35,557 nt of DNA from an uncultured Lachnospiraceae bacterium (GCA_944381635.1 CALWLY010000032.1:1-35557); one strand, 5' to 3'; counted from the first letter of the stretch, positions 22,944-32,131 are shown. A program made the numbers and translations. The notes: generated by a model not told the origin, from the letters alone.

Positions 22944-24581
22944 TTAAGCGCTGACTTTTCCCAGACCGATTTCCTGGGCGATGTTGAGCATATGATCGCC
23001 GATTCGTTCAAAGTCGGTGAGCATCTCTGTGTAGAGAACGCATGCTTCATCGGAGCAGTTTCCGCTCTGCATACGATCAATCATTCTGCTGCGATATTCT
23101 TCTGTCATATCGTCCATGCGCTGTTCCAGATCTTCGATCTGTTTTACATCCGGACTTCCCTTTTCAATCTTATCCAGAACGTCCATAGCTTCCAGGCTGA
23201 CCATATGCATGGAACGGATTTCCTCGCGTTCCTCTTTGGAGAAAAAGATTCCTTTTTCTTCCATAAGTTTTGTATATTCACAGATGTTCATTGCGTGATC
23301 GCCGATTCGCTCCAGGTTTCCGCATACCTTAAAGAGAACACTCATTTCTTTCGCATCCTGCGTGTTGGTTTCTCTTACCATCATTTTGGAGATATGCTTG
23401 GAAATTTCTTTGTTGAGATAATCAATATAATCTTCTCTTTTGCTTACTTCTTCCAAGCGTTTTGTCTTTCCTTCAATTACAGCCTGGAAACTTTCATCGA
23501 TATTTTCCTTTGCCATCTCAGACATACGCTGAATTTCCTGTCTGATCTCACTTGTGAAAATTGCAGAGAAACCAATCTGATTTTCTCTCTTAGGCTCTGT
23601 GGAACGGATATACTGCAGATGCATCTGTCCGTTATCTTCTTCTTTCTTATCAGGCAGGATTTTCTCTGCGATCTTGGCAAGATAGGTACCAAAGGGAAGA
23701 AGGATCAGTGTGGTAGCCACGTTAAACAGTGTATGCATATTTGCGATCTGAGCCGGTGCATTTCCGGGTGTCCAGCTTTCCACAAGGGATGTAAGCGGTG
23801 TCAGAAGACAAATTGTGGTAAAAATTGTAGTGCCGATGATGTTGAACAACAGATGGATCACCGTCGTTCTTTTTGCGTTCCGGTTTGTTCCGATGGAAGC
23901 CAGAACTGCTGTGATACAGGTACCGATGTTCTGTCCGAAAAGTACATAAACCGCACTTGATAAGCCAATCAGCCCGCTTCCTGCAAGAGCCTGCAAAATA
24001 CCTACAGACGCAGAAGAAGACTGAATAATAGCTGTGAAAATCATACCAACTAAAATTCCCAGTACCGGGTTAGAGAATTTTGTCATCAGGCTGACAAATT
24101 CCGGCATCTCTCTTAAAGGCATCATGGCGCTGCTCATCATTTCCATACCGATAAAGAGAACGCCAAGTCCTGCGATGATCATTCCCACATGATGAACTTT
24201 CTGTTTTTTCACAAAAACAATCAGAACCACACCGAAGAATGCAAAGAGCGGAGCGATCGTTCCGATATCCAGTGCAATCAGCTGTCCGGTGATGGTAGTA
24301 CCGATGTTGGCACCCATAATAATCCAGACTGCCTGTCTTAATGTCATCATACCAGAGTTTACAAATCCAACAACCATAACGGTAGTTGCGGATGAAGACT
24401 GGATCACTGCCGTAATTCCGGCACCTACCAGAATACCTAAAAAGCGGTTAGCTGTCAGTCTTTCCAGAATGCGTTTCATTCTGTTTCCTGCAGCAGCCTC
24501 CAGGCCGCTGCTCATCATCTGCATTCCGTAAAGGAATAAAGCCAGACCTCCCAGAAGGCTGAAAATAAGTGTTATACTCAC
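22944..24581 (-). CDS. Na/phosphate cotransporter family protein with PhoU-like tail
   Basis: A 545-aa protein with about nine or ten membrane helices in the first 320 residues and a cytoplasmic PhoU-like helical domain (about 345-540). The two inverted-repeat signatures of the NptA/SLC34-like family are visible, AVIQSSSATT and AIIQSSSASV, plus GANIGTTITG and GQNIGTCITA. It takes up inorganic phosphate with Na+. The start is a GTG at 24581 (GGAGG 8 nt upstream); an in-frame TTG at 24596 overlaps that site and is rejected. Promoter at 24741-24770. Confidence 0.93.
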   Translation of the reverse strand: MSITLIFSLLGGLALFLYGMQMMSSGLEAAAGNRMKRILERLTANRFLGILVGAGITAVIQSSSATTVMVVGFVNSGMMTLRQAVWIIMGANIGTTITGQLIALDIGTIAPLFAFFGVVLIVFVKKQKVHHVGMIIAGLGVLFIGMEMMSSAMMPLREMPEFVSLMTKFSNPVLGILVGMIFTAIIQSSSASVGILQALAGSGLIGLSSAVYVLFGQNIGTCITAVLASIGTNRNAKRTTVIHLLFNIIGTTIFTTICLLTPLTSLVESWTPGNAPAQIANMHTLFNVATTLILLPFGTYLAKIAEKILPDKKEEDNGQMHLQYIRSTEPKRENQIGFSAIFTSEIRQEIQRMSEMAKENIDESFQAVIEGKTKRLEEVSKREDYIDYLNKEISKHISKMMVRETNTQDAKEMSVLFKVCGNLERIGDHAMNICEYTKLMEEKGIFFSKEEREEIRSMHMVSLEAMDVLDKIEKGSPDVKQIEDLEQRMDDMTEEYRSRMIDRMQSGNCSDEACVLYTEMLTDFERIGDHMLNIAQEIGLGKVSA

Positions 24582-24740
24582 GTCTTTTTCCTCCAAATAA
24601 CTTCCTTGTTTGTTATTGTGTCAAAAAATTTCCTCTCCGGATCCGAAAAAATCCGGCAGATTCCGACCTCTTTCCTTTTTATCATTACATGAATTTAACA
24701 TAAAAGGAAATCTTTCGACATTTCTTTATACAACGCTGTC

Positions 24741-24770
24741 AGTATACACATTTTCTTTACACCGTTTCAA
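24741..24770 (-). promoter_or_regulatory. Promoter for the Na/Pi cotransporter
   Basis: Minus strand: TTGAAA (24765-24770), 18-nt spacer ending TGTG, TATACT (24741-24746). The leader is about 155 nt. A hairpin CCGGAT/ATCCGG lies in it near 24637-24656. Confidence 0.55.
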
Positions 24771-24859
24771 GAGGTTCGGCAAATTATTAACGCAGACTTA
24801 ACAAAATTTTACATAAACTTTACGTTTTCTTTCTGTGAACAGGACTCTTTATCAGCCAG

Positions 24860-25282
24860 CTATTCTTTCAGCATTTCTTCCAAGGTATGCCAGCTAAGTA
24901 CCGCGCATTTGACTCTTGCCGGCATATGGGCAATGTCCTGAAGCACGGAAGCCTCTTCCAAAAGTTCCATCTCTTCCTCTCCGGCCTGTTTCTGTATCAT
25001 TTTCCGAAAAATTTCGGATAGCCTCAGCGCCTCTTCCCGGCTCTTTCCGATCACAAGATCAAGCATCATGTCGGCAGACGCCTGAGAAACGGCACAGCCG
25101 CTGCCCTGAAAAGCTCCGTCCTTTATGACGCCGTTTTCCACCCTCAGTTTCAGCCGGATATCGTCTCCGCAGCTTGGATTCACGCCTTCCAGTTCTCTGT
25201 TTGCCTCCGCCAGATCATGTTTATGGCCCGGATGAAGATTGTGATCGTTCAAAATTTCATTGTAAAAAGTTCTACTGTTCAT
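24860..25282 (-). CDS. sufU: SufU Fe-S assembly / sulfur-relay protein
   Basis: A 140-aa IscU-like protein of the SufU type: C38 in NPSCGDD, C63 in GSGCAVSQASADMM and C126 in RVKCAVLSWHTL are the three conserved Cys. The ~20-residue insertion before the last Cys that marks SufU against IscU is present (about 95-118). SufU receives sulfane sulfur from SufS. The ATG at 25282 has AAGGAG 8 nt upstream and overlaps the sufS stop by 11 nt. Last gene of the suf operon. Confidence 0.93.
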   Translation of the reverse strand: MNSRTFYNEILNDHNLHPGHKHDLAEANRELEGVNPSCGDDIRLKLRVENGVIKDGAFQGSGCAVSQASADMMLDLVIGKSREEALRLSEIFRKMIQKQAGEEEMELLEEASVLQDIAHMPARVKCAVLSWHTLEEMLKE

Positions 25283-26501
25283 ATCCCATTCTCCTTCTGA
25301 CATTTCCCAGACTTTCCGCCAATGCATGAACTTCTCTTTCCGTATTATAGAAAGCAAGGCTCACCCTTGTGGCTGAAGGTATTTCCAGATATTCAAACAG
25401 CGGCTGTGCGCAGTGGTGTCCCGCACGCACTGCAATCCCGTCCGAATCCAGGATGGCTGACACATCATGGGGATGCACCCCCTCTATGGTGAAAGTCAAA
25501 ATCCCGCAGTGTTCTTCCGGTTTGTCTGAGCCTAAAACAGAAATGCCCGGTATTTTTTTCAGTTCTTCCATAGCCAATGCTGTCAGTTTCTGTTCCTGTT
25601 TTTCAATCGCATCAAATCCTATGGAGTCAATATAACGAATCGCCGCTGCCAGTCCTGCTGCCCCTGCTGCGTTTACCGTCCCTGCCTCAAATTTATGAGG
25701 AAGCGGCGCAAACACTGCGCTCTCACGGTGTACCGATTGGATCATTTCACCGCCGGTTAAAAAGGGCGGCATTTTTTCAAGCAGTTCTTTCTTTCCGTAA
25801 AGTACTCCGATTCCTATGGGGCCATAGAGTTTATGCCCGGAAAAGGCCAGAAAGTCAACGTTCAGTTTCTGCACGTCAACAGGCATGTGGGCAACGCTCT
25901 GGGCTGCGTCCAGAATCACCACCGCTTCGTTTTCATGGGCTATCTTTACAATCTCTTCCACAGGAGTCTTTGTTCCAAGCACATTGGAGACGTGGGTGAC
26001 GGCCACAATTTTTGTCCTTTCCCCGATCACTTCTTTCAGCTGCTTTCGGGAAATGCTTCCGTCCTTTTCACATTCCAGAAAGCGCAGTGTCGCCCCTGTT
26101 TTTGCGGCGGCCATCTGCCACGGAAGCAGGTTGCTGTGATGTTCCATGATGGTGACAACAATCTCATCGTCCTTTGAAAGACTGGATAAGCCATAGCTGT
26201 ACGCGGCCAGATTCAGACTTTCCGTTGTATTTCTTGTGAAAATAATCTCTTCCGGAAAACGGGCATTTAAAAATTTCTGTACCGTCCTTCTGGCATCCTC
26301 ATAACTGTCTGTGGCCTCCATTGCCAACTCGTAAAAACCTCTCAAAGGGTTCGCATTGAATTTCGTATAAAAATCCATCTCCGCTTTCAGGACACATTCC
26401 GGCTTCTGGGCGGTAGCCGCATTATCCAGGTATATCAAATTATCTCTGTTTAAAAGAGGAAAATCCTTCCTCCAGGAATTGCTTTTTTCAGTTTCTTTCA
26501 T
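25272..26501 (-). CDS. sufS: SufS cysteine desulfurase
   Basis: A 409-aa PLP enzyme that releases sulfur from cysteine for Fe-S cluster assembly. PLP lysine K224 in SGHKLYGP, the THVSNVLGT block, and catalytic C364 in RAGHHCAQPL place it in group II (SufS/CsdA). The ATG overlaps the sufD stop (ATGA at 26498-26501), and the 3' end overlaps sufU, so translation is likely coupled. Confidence 0.96.
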   Translation of the reverse strand: MKETEKSNSWRKDFPLLNRDNLIYLDNAATAQKPECVLKAEMDFYTKFNANPLRGFYELAMEATDSYEDARRTVQKFLNARFPEEIIFTRNTTESLNLAAYSYGLSSLSKDDEIVVTIMEHHSNLLPWQMAAAKTGATLRFLECEKDGSISRKQLKEVIGERTKIVAVTHVSNVLGTKTPVEEIVKIAHENEAVVILDAAQSVAHMPVDVQKLNVDFLAFSGHKLYGPIGIGVLYGKKELLEKMPPFLTGGEMIQSVHRESAVFAPLPHKFEAGTVNAAGAAGLAAAIRYIDSIGFDAIEKQEQKLTALAMEELKKIPGISVLGSDKPEEHCGILTFTIEGVHPHDVSAILDSDGIAVRAGHHCAQPLFEYLEIPSATRVSLAFYNTEREVHALAESLGNVRRRMGYEQ

Positions 26502-27655
26502 GATTGTTTCCTCATACTTAGCTTATCTTCCAGAAAGTTTTTCACTTTTTCTTCTGCCTTCTCATCCCCGATTTTTCTGCACAAAGCTTCTATTTTGCCT
26601 CTGGCCACTGCATTTTTTGCCTCTTCCTCGGAAAATCCGCGGGACGCCATATAAAACAGAAGCTCTTCCTCCAACTGACCGATGGTGGCTCCATGATTTC
26701 CCTGCACATCTTCCTCCCCGCACAAAATAAGGGGAATCGTCTGGTTGATCACATCGTCTCCCAACAGCAGAACGTTTTCCGTCTCATCCCCGCGGGCGCC
26801 TTTGGCACCTGTCTTAAAATCAATGGTTCCGCGGAAAAGTTTGCGGGCAGCATCTTCCAAAATTCCGTCTGCACGAATTTGGCTGACAGAATTTTCACCG
26901 ATATGCTCCGCCACAAAATTGAAATCAAACAGCTGGCTTTCCTTTCCAAAATATCCCAGTTCCACATTCATGCCGGCATCCCGAAGCAGGGCTGTCCGGC
27001 ATCCGGAATAAATCTGTCCGCCTCCAAGCTCAATCTGCAATACTTCCACGCTGGCTCCTTCCTCACAGCTTCCTCCGATATCGTTAAGATGCAGATATTC
27101 ACTGCCCAGCATCTGAAGCTGCACGATACGGATTTTTGCATTTTTTCCCGCGTGAAAACGGGTTTGCACCGCAGCCAGTCCCCGGCCGTTTTTATCAGAG
27201 GAACAGTTCATAAAAACGGTGAGATCCGCATTTTCCGGAGCGTAAAGCTCCACACCGTTTACTCTGTAATCTTCCTTACCGTAAAGGAAATCCAGAAACA
27301 CTTTCTGCTGTGTATGTTCTTCTTCCGGAGTGATTCTTACTATGGCATTGCCTGCTTTTTCCAGAAGCCGGCTCATGTCTTTTCCCATACCGGTGGCAGT
27401 CTGCGCTGTCTTTTCAGACCATTCTCCCGCTTCCTCAATGCGGATACCTTCCGCACTTTCTTCCGGCTTTAAGTTCGCTGCCCCGTTTTCAAAGCAGCTG
27501 CCTTTTCTTTTATGTTCCGCCTGACTCCAACGCAGCAGGAGCGCTCCTTCCGCCTTTTTTATTCCTTCCGTATCCGGAATGCTTTCGTTCATTTTCAGCC
27601 AGTTCCAGGTGGGAGCCGGCAGTCTGTTTATTTTCATCATCCATTCCTGATGCAT
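26498..27655 (-). CDS. sufD: SufD, Fe-S scaffold subunit
   Basis: A 385-aa protein sharing the C-terminal SufBD core: ARKLFRGTIDFKTGAKGARG, VLLLGDDVINQTIPLILC, EDVQGNHGATIG and FYMASRGFSEEEAKN. The Cys and His of the SufD metal site (LCGEEDVQGNH) are seen. The N-terminal third is poorly conserved, as usual. GGAGG lies 6 nt before the ATG. It forms SufBC2D with SufB and SufC. It follows sufB by 28 nt. Confidence 0.93.
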   Translation of the reverse strand: MHQEWMMKINRLPAPTWNWLKMNESIPDTEGIKKAEGALLLRWSQAEHKRKGSCFENGAANLKPEESAEGIRIEEAGEWSEKTAQTATGMGKDMSRLLEKAGNAIVRITPEEEHTQQKVFLDFLYGKEDYRVNGVELYAPENADLTVFMNCSSDKNGRGLAAVQTRFHAGKNAKIRIVQLQMLGSEYLHLNDIGGSCEEGASVEVLQIELGGGQIYSGCRTALLRDAGMNVELGYFGKESQLFDFNFVAEHIGENSVSQIRADGILEDAARKLFRGTIDFKTGAKGARGDETENVLLLGDDVINQTIPLILCGEEDVQGNHGATIGQLEEELLFYMASRGFSEEEAKNAVARGKIEALCRKIGDEKAEEKVKNFLEDKLSMRKQS

Positions 27656-27683
27656 GAGTTACCTCCTTTTCCTGCCCGTCTTC

Positions 27684-29090
27684 TCAGCCAATGCTTCCTA
27701 CCATCTCAAGCTGAATCAGATTATTCATTTCCACCGCATATTCCAGGGGCAGTTCTCTGGAAACATTGTCGGCAAATCCCCGCACGATCATGGCTCTGGC
27801 CTCTTCCTCCGAAAGCCCTCTGGACATCAGATAAAAAACTGCCTCATCGCTGATTTTGCCAATCTTCGCTTCGTGGCCGATATCCGCATCCTTCGTCCGT
27901 ATGTCCATGGCAGGAATCGTATCGGAACGGGAATGGCTGTCCAGCATCAAAGACTGGCAGGAAACCGCAGCTTTACTCTTTTTGGCTTCTTTTCCCACCA
28001 CAACAGAACTTCGAAACGTGCTGACTCCGCCGTCTTTGGAAATGGATCTAGTATTGATATAAGAAGTAGTCTCCGGCGCACTGTGTACCATTTTAGCTCC
28101 GGTATCCAGATTCTGTCCGGCTCCTGCAAAAGTAATTCCGGTAAATTCTGCTCTGGCTCCCTTTCCTTTCAAAATGCTCATGGGATAAAGGTAAGAAACG
28201 TGAGAGCCAAAGGAACCGGATACCCACTCAATCTTTCCTCCCTCTTCCACTACAGCCCGCTTGGTGTTTAGGTTGTACATATTTTTGGACCAGTTTTCGA
28301 TGGTGGAATAGCGCAGTCTGGCATTTTTTTTCACATACAGTTCCACGCATCCTGCATGCAGATTTGCAACGTTGTATTTCGGCGCGGAGCAGCCCTCAAT
28401 AAAGTGCAGGTCGGCTCCTTCATCCACAATGATCAGCGTATGCTCAAACTGTCCGGCTCCCGGAGCGTTCAGTCTGAAATAGGACTGCAGCGGTATTTCC
28501 ACAGTAACTCCCGGCGGAACGTAGACAAAAGAGCCGCCGGACCATACTGCGCCATGCAGGGCCGCAAATTTATGATCCCCTGGCTTTACCAGCTTCATGA
28601 AATGCTTCTTCACCATATCCGCATATTCTCCGGTCAATGCGCTCTCCATATCGGTATAGACCACTCCCTGGGCCGCAACTTCCTCTTTGAGATTATGATA
28701 TACCAGCTCGGAGTCGTACTGAGCCCCTACGCCTGCCAGAGATTCCCGTTCCGCCTGAGGGATTCCAAGGCGCTCAAAGGTTTCTTTGATTTCCTCGGGT
28801 ACCTCCGACCATTTGGTGCTCATCTTCGTATCCGGCCGCACATAGGTGGCTATGTGATCCATGTCAAGCCCCTCGATGGAGGGTCCCCAGTCCGGGACTT
28901 CCATCCTATTGTAAATCTGCAGAGATTCCAAGCGAAACAGCTGCATCCACTGAGGATCCTTTTTTTCTTTTGAAAGCTGCTGCACGATTTCCGGCGTCAG
29001 CCCTTCTTTCATGCGGTATCCATCTTTTTCTTCATTTTTTATATCATAGACACTGCGGTCAATATCATCCACATAGGTCTTTTCTTCCAT
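27684..29090 (-). CDS. sufB: SufB, Fe-S scaffold subunit
   Basis: A 468-aa protein of full length. Typical SufB stretches: the N-terminal GLTPEIVQQLSKEK, FAALHGAVWSGGSFVYVPPG, HFIEGCSAPKYNVANLHAGC, and SRSDTIPAMDIRTKDADIGHEA with FYLMSRGLSEEEA at the end. The Cys in EGCSAP is one of the conserved SufB cysteines. GGAGG lies 5 nt before the ATG. It follows sufC by 22 nt. Confidence 0.96.
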   Translation of the reverse strand: MEEKTYVDDIDRSVYDIKNEEKDGYRMKEGLTPEIVQQLSKEKKDPQWMQLFRLESLQIYNRMEVPDWGPSIEGLDMDHIATYVRPDTKMSTKWSEVPEEIKETFERLGIPQAERESLAGVGAQYDSELVYHNLKEEVAAQGVVYTDMESALTGEYADMVKKHFMKLVKPGDHKFAALHGAVWSGGSFVYVPPGVTVEIPLQSYFRLNAPGAGQFEHTLIIVDEGADLHFIEGCSAPKYNVANLHAGCVELYVKKNARLRYSTIENWSKNMYNLNTKRAVVEEGGKIEWVSGSFGSHVSYLYPMSILKGKGARAEFTGITFAGAGQNLDTGAKMVHSAPETTSYINTRSISKDGGVSTFRSSVVVGKEAKKSKAAVSCQSLMLDSHSRSDTIPAMDIRTKDADIGHEAKIGKISDEAVFYLMSRGLSEEEARAMIVRGFADNVSRELPLEYAVEMNNLIQLEMVGSIG

Positions 29091-29112
29091 AGCTTCCTCC
29101 TGTCCTTACTCC

Positions 29113-29859
29113 TTATGCTTTCAGGAATTCCTCAAAACCTTTTTCGTTAATTTCCTCCACCAGAGAGGCGTCTCCTGTTCTGACAATCTTTCCGTCCACC
29201 AAGATATGAGTGTAATCTACAGGGAGAGATTCCAGTATTCTGGTATTGTGGGTAATGATGATCAGCCCGCCTTTTTTCTCCTTCTGGTACTCCAAAACGC
29301 CTCTGGATACTGTGCGCACTGCATCCACATCCAGCCCCGAATCCGTCTCATCCAGTATTGCCAGAGAGGGATTGAGCATGAGAAGCTGTAAAATCTCCGC
29401 CTTCTTTTTCTCGCCTCCGGAAAAACCTGCGTTTAAGTCCCTTGCCCCATAAGATTCTTCCATCTGAAGAAGCTCCATGGCTTTGTTTAGCTCCTTCTTA
29501 AAATCCCAGAGCCGTATGCGGCTTCCCTGTCTTTGCTCCATAGCACTTTTGATAAAGGAAGAAAGCGTGATTCCCGGAACTTCCAACGGGTTCTGGAAAG
29601 ACAGAAACATTCCTGCCTTTGCACGTTTGTCCGCACTTTCCCCGGTTATCTCCTTTCCTTCAAAAAATATGGAACCATCTGTCACTTTATATCTGGGGTT
29701 TCCCATAAGCGCATACCCAAGTGTGGATTTTCCGGCGCCGTTTGGCCCCATAAGCACATGAGTCTCCCCTCTTTTTACCTGTAAATCAACTCCATGTAAA
29801 ATTTCCTTATCTTCCACAGATACTTTTAATCCTTCTGTCTGCAGTAATATCTCTGCCAT
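29113..29859 (-). CDS. sufC: SufC, Fe-S assembly ATPase
   Basis: A 248-aa ABC-type ATPase that powers SufBC2D. Walker A GPNGAGKST (38-46), signature FSGGEKKKAE and Walker B LAILDETDSGLD (the D-S variant typical of SufC) are present. GGAGG lies 5 nt before the ATG at 29859; the frame is open to 29979, but the upstream part crosses the leader. It is the first gene of sufC-B-D-S-U. Confidence 0.96.
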   Translation of the reverse strand: MAEILLQTEGLKVSVEDKEILHGVDLQVKRGETHVLMGPNGAGKSTLGYALMGNPRYKVTDGSIFFEGKEITGESADKRAKAGMFLSFQNPLEVPGITLSSFIKSAMEQRQGSRIRLWDFKKELNKAMELLQMEESYGARDLNAGFSGGEKKKAEILQLLMLNPSLAILDETDSGLDVDAVRTVSRGVLEYQKEKKGGLIIITHNTRILESLPVDYTHILVDGKIVRTGDASLVEEINEKGFEEFLKA

Positions 29860-29987
29860 ATTTCCTCCTATCCGCCGCTGCGGGCTTTCCATTTCACACC
29901 TGTGTGTTCTGCGTGTCATCTGAAATTTCGCAGTAAACACGTATCGTGTGATTTTCTGTATTATTATCCTGTAATTCATATATGTTT

Positions 29988-30036
29988 AATAGGAATTATT
30001 TTCCCCTATTATAATACGTCCTTTCTGAAAATGCAA
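29988..30036 (-). promoter_or_regulatory. suf promoter with overlapping palindrome
   Basis: Minus strand: TTGCAT (30031-30036), 17 nt, TATAAT (30008-30013). Overlapping the -10 and start site is a palindrome AATAGG-N11-CCTATT (29988-30010). An Fe-S or iron-sensing repressor of the IscR/Rrf2 or Fur type could bind there; the sequence does not decide which. The leader is about 140 nt. Confidence 0.55.
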
Positions 30037-30071
30037 GTACGATTCCGGCATCATCCTTCTGCTAAATCAAA

Positions 30072-30159
30072 AATACGCAAAAGCCCGGATTTTGCTTCGT
30101 CTGTCCTGCCATGCTCCTGCACCGCTGACAAAATCGATCTGTCCGCTCTTTTGCGTATT
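30072..30159 (-). terminator. Large hairpin after the MetRS-like gene
   Basis: A perfect 12-bp outer stem AATACGCAAAAG (30072-30083)/CTTTTGCGTATT (30148-30159) with an inner 7-bp stem GATTTTG/CAAAATC (30088-30094, 30129-30135). On the minus strand it is followed by TTTTTGATTT. It separates the MetRS-like gene from the suf promoter. Confidence 0.55.
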
Positions 30160-30213
30160 GTCTGTGCGTCCTGACGCTTCCTTTGAATCGTCAGATTTAC
30201 GTTCTGTTTTTAA

Positions 30214-30750
30214 TTATAAAGCTTTTTTCAATGCCTGTTTCATAGGAATAAGACTTTCCTCTTTTTCCCTGCCGCTGTCTGCTGTGGGATTGATCAAAAA
30301 AATTCGCTCTGTCTGGGGAAGCTCATAACCTGAGTGCACGCTCTGCACCTGCCAGTCGCCTTTGATATCCAGCCAGCTTTCCACCTTAAGAGCCGGATAT
30401 TTTACAAAAGGCGTCATCAGCACGCTCAGATTTGCAACCATCTGCACACAATTGAGCACCGTATTTCTGCATAGACTCCGATCTTCCTTCCATGTTTTCC
30501 ATGGTTCTCCCTCTTTCAGGTAGGTTTCACAGTATGTCATATATTCCAGTACAGTTCTCTTAGCCTGTTCTTTTTCTCCTTTTTCAAGCAGCTCTGACAC
30601 GGTATCATAAATTTCTTTTGTCTTCCAATATATTTGCCTGTCCGGGCGTCCTGCCGGAACAATTCCTTCAAAATATTTCTCCACACATTGAATCGTCTGG
30701 TTTACAAGATGACAATAGCCGTGAAGTAAAAAAACCGTAGTTTCATCCAT
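30214..30750 (-). CDS. Free-standing MetRS anticodon-binding-domain-like protein
   Basis: A 178-aa protein without any catalytic Rossmann fold. It follows the C-terminal helical anticodon-binding domain of methionyl-tRNA synthetase: LVNQTIQCVEKYFEGIVP, YLKEGEPWKTWKED, then NTVLNCVQMVANLSVLMTPF and a closing W..H....PE-like block (DWQVQSVHSGYELP). The start at 30750 has GAGGG upstream; the frame is open to 30849 but crosses a leader hairpin. Possible roles are tRNA binding or a partner of a synthetase. It has its own strong promoter and a structured leader. Identity is moderately sure, function unknown. Confidence 0.6.
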   Translation of the reverse strand: MDETTVFLLHGYCHLVNQTIQCVEKYFEGIVPAGRPDRQIYWKTKEIYDTVSELLEKGEKEQAKRTVLEYMTYCETYLKEGEPWKTWKEDRSLCRNTVLNCVQMVANLSVLMTPFVKYPALKVESWLDIKGDWQVQSVHSGYELPQTERIFLINPTADSGREKEESLIPMKQALKKAL

Positions 30751-30785
30751 AAGTAAAAATCCCTCTTCTTGGAAAAAAGAATGTT

Positions 30786-30846
30786 GCAGTGCAATTTCTC
30801 GTTTTTTGTACAGCAAAAAATGAGATTTTCTATTGTTCCTATTGCA
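30786..30846 (-). promoter_or_regulatory. Leader hairpin of the MetRS-like gene
   Basis: Minus strand: GTGCAAT/ATTGCAC (7 bp) encloses TCTC/GAGA and TTTTTTG/CAAAAAA stems. After ~10 nt comes TTCTTTTTTCC, then the ribosome site. The hairpin plus T-run between promoter and start could act as an attenuator. It does not carry T-box landmarks. Confidence 0.4.
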
Positions 30847-30853
30847 CAAAAAG

Positions 30854-30882
30854 AGTATACTCTACGCAAAATTTACTGTCAA
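30854..30882 (-). promoter_or_regulatory. Promoter for the MetRS-like gene
   Basis: Minus strand: TTGACA (30877-30882), 17 nt, TATACT (30854-30859), giving a leader of about 100 nt. Confidence 0.75.
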
Positions 30883-31069
30883 GTTTGTTGTTTTAGTCTG
30901 ATTGTACGCACATTGCGTACATTTTGCCTGTCTTTTTCCTTGTTATGGATACTCTCAGAAAGAATTTTTATCAGGAATCAAAAGCATTCCGATTCGTTTT
31001 CCTAAAAAAGCAGAGCGAATGGTATTCTTCCCCTGTCCGGTTTCGTCATCTGCTTTTCTGCGTTCTTTG

Positions 31070-31948
31070 CTACAGTTCCGCGGCTTCCTTAATTCGTCTG
31101 GTACATCCGACCCCAAGGGCTCCCGGTCCTACATGGCAGCCTACACTTAATGTGAGCGGATCCATGATCACCGGATATTCCGGATAGAGTTCTTCCAGCT
31201 GCTTTTTCCACTTTTTCGCTTCCGTGTCATCAACACCGGAATATGCCACTTCAAAATAGACTTCGTCCTGACTGCATCCCCAGTTCTGCTGGTATTCCTT
31301 TTTTAACGCATCAAACATCAATTCCTGTGCACTTTTTAAAGTGCGGGTCTTTTTATAAATGTCCAGCTTTCCGCCCTGTATTTTCATGACTGGCTTAATT
31401 TTCAGCAGACTGCCTATCGCAGCAACGGCGGGTGTGATTCTTCCACCTTTTTTTAAATATTTCAGGGTATCTACCATAATATAGACCACAGAATCCAGTG
31501 CAGCCTGATTCATTTTTTCCCGTATCTGCGCTGCATCCATGCCTTTTTTCGCCAGAACGCCGGCATCGTACACCATCTGCTTTAACGGCACCGAAATTCT
31601 TCCGCTGTCCACTACCTGAACTTTGCCGTTAAATTCCTGGGACAGCATCACAGCAGTCTCATAGGAACTGCTCAAGCCGCTGGACATGGGGAAATACACC
31701 AGTTCCTCGTATTCCTCCAGAAGTTTTTTCCATAAATCCAAAATGTCCCCTGCAGACGGCATAGAGGTGGATACTTCCTCTCCTGCCTGAAGTTTTTCAT
31801 AAAACTGCTCTTTTGTAAGATCTTTTCCTTCCAAAAAAGTCTTTCCGCTTATCATAAACGGCATGGGAATGACATAAATTCCCTTTTCTGCCGCTTCCTT
31901 TTGTGTAATCCCGCTGTTACTGTCTGTAACAATCGCTGTTTTTTTCAT
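31070..31948 (-). CDS. DegV family fatty-acid-binding protein (2)
   Basis: A 292-aa DegV protein: KTAIVTDSNSGITQKEA at the N-terminus, MPFMISGKTFLEG, STSMPSAGDI, FPMSSGLSSSYETA and LKYLKKGGRITPAVAAIGSLLKIKPVM, all family hallmarks. It probably binds a fatty acid for the FakA kinase. The start at 31948 is preferred over an in-frame TTG at 31954; AAGGA lies 11 nt upstream, a somewhat long spacing. It differs clearly from the DegV at 7095. Confidence 0.9.
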   Translation of the reverse strand: MKKTAIVTDSNSGITQKEAAEKGIYVIPMPFMISGKTFLEGKDLTKEQFYEKLQAGEEVSTSMPSAGDILDLWKKLLEEYEELVYFPMSSGLSSSYETAVMLSQEFNGKVQVVDSGRISVPLKQMVYDAGVLAKKGMDAAQIREKMNQAALDSVVYIMVDTLKYLKKGGRITPAVAAIGSLLKIKPVMKIQGGKLDIYKKTRTLKSAQELMFDALKKEYQQNWGCSQDEVYFEVAYSGVDDTEAKKWKKQLEELYPEYPVIMDPLTLSVGCHVGPGALGVGCTRRIKEAAEL

Positions 31949-32033
31949 ACCCAAATCATCCTTTGCCGACTTTTATCCCCAATTTTCACTTAATAGCACA
32001 GGATACCGTATCACATCTGCTGTCTTATTGTCA

Positions 32034-32064
32034 AATGAAAGAACTATAAATGAAAGAACTATAA
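32034..32064. repeat. Two tandem 15-bp repeats
   Basis: ATGAAAGAACTATAA occurs twice head to tail immediately upstream (on the minus strand) of a TTGACA at about 32030, the likely -35 of degV (2). It may be slippage or a regulatory double site. Confidence 0.45.
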
Positions 32065-32096
32065 AATACACCCGGTTTCCAAAGGCACAAAAAAGG

Positions 32097-32131
32097 GTTT
32101 TGGCAGCCGCTTCTTGTGGCTTTCCAAAACC
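32097..32131 (-). terminator. Terminator after the LCP-OGG genes
   Basis: AAGGGTTTTGG pairs perfectly with CCAAAACCCTT around a 13-nt loop. On the minus strand it is followed by TTTTTTGTG. It lies 11 nt after the OGG stop. Confidence 0.85.

Noticed and set aside
22944-24596. TTG start at 24596 for the Na/Pi protein
   Set aside because: The TTG overlaps the GGAGG ribosome site; GTG 24581 has correct spacing.
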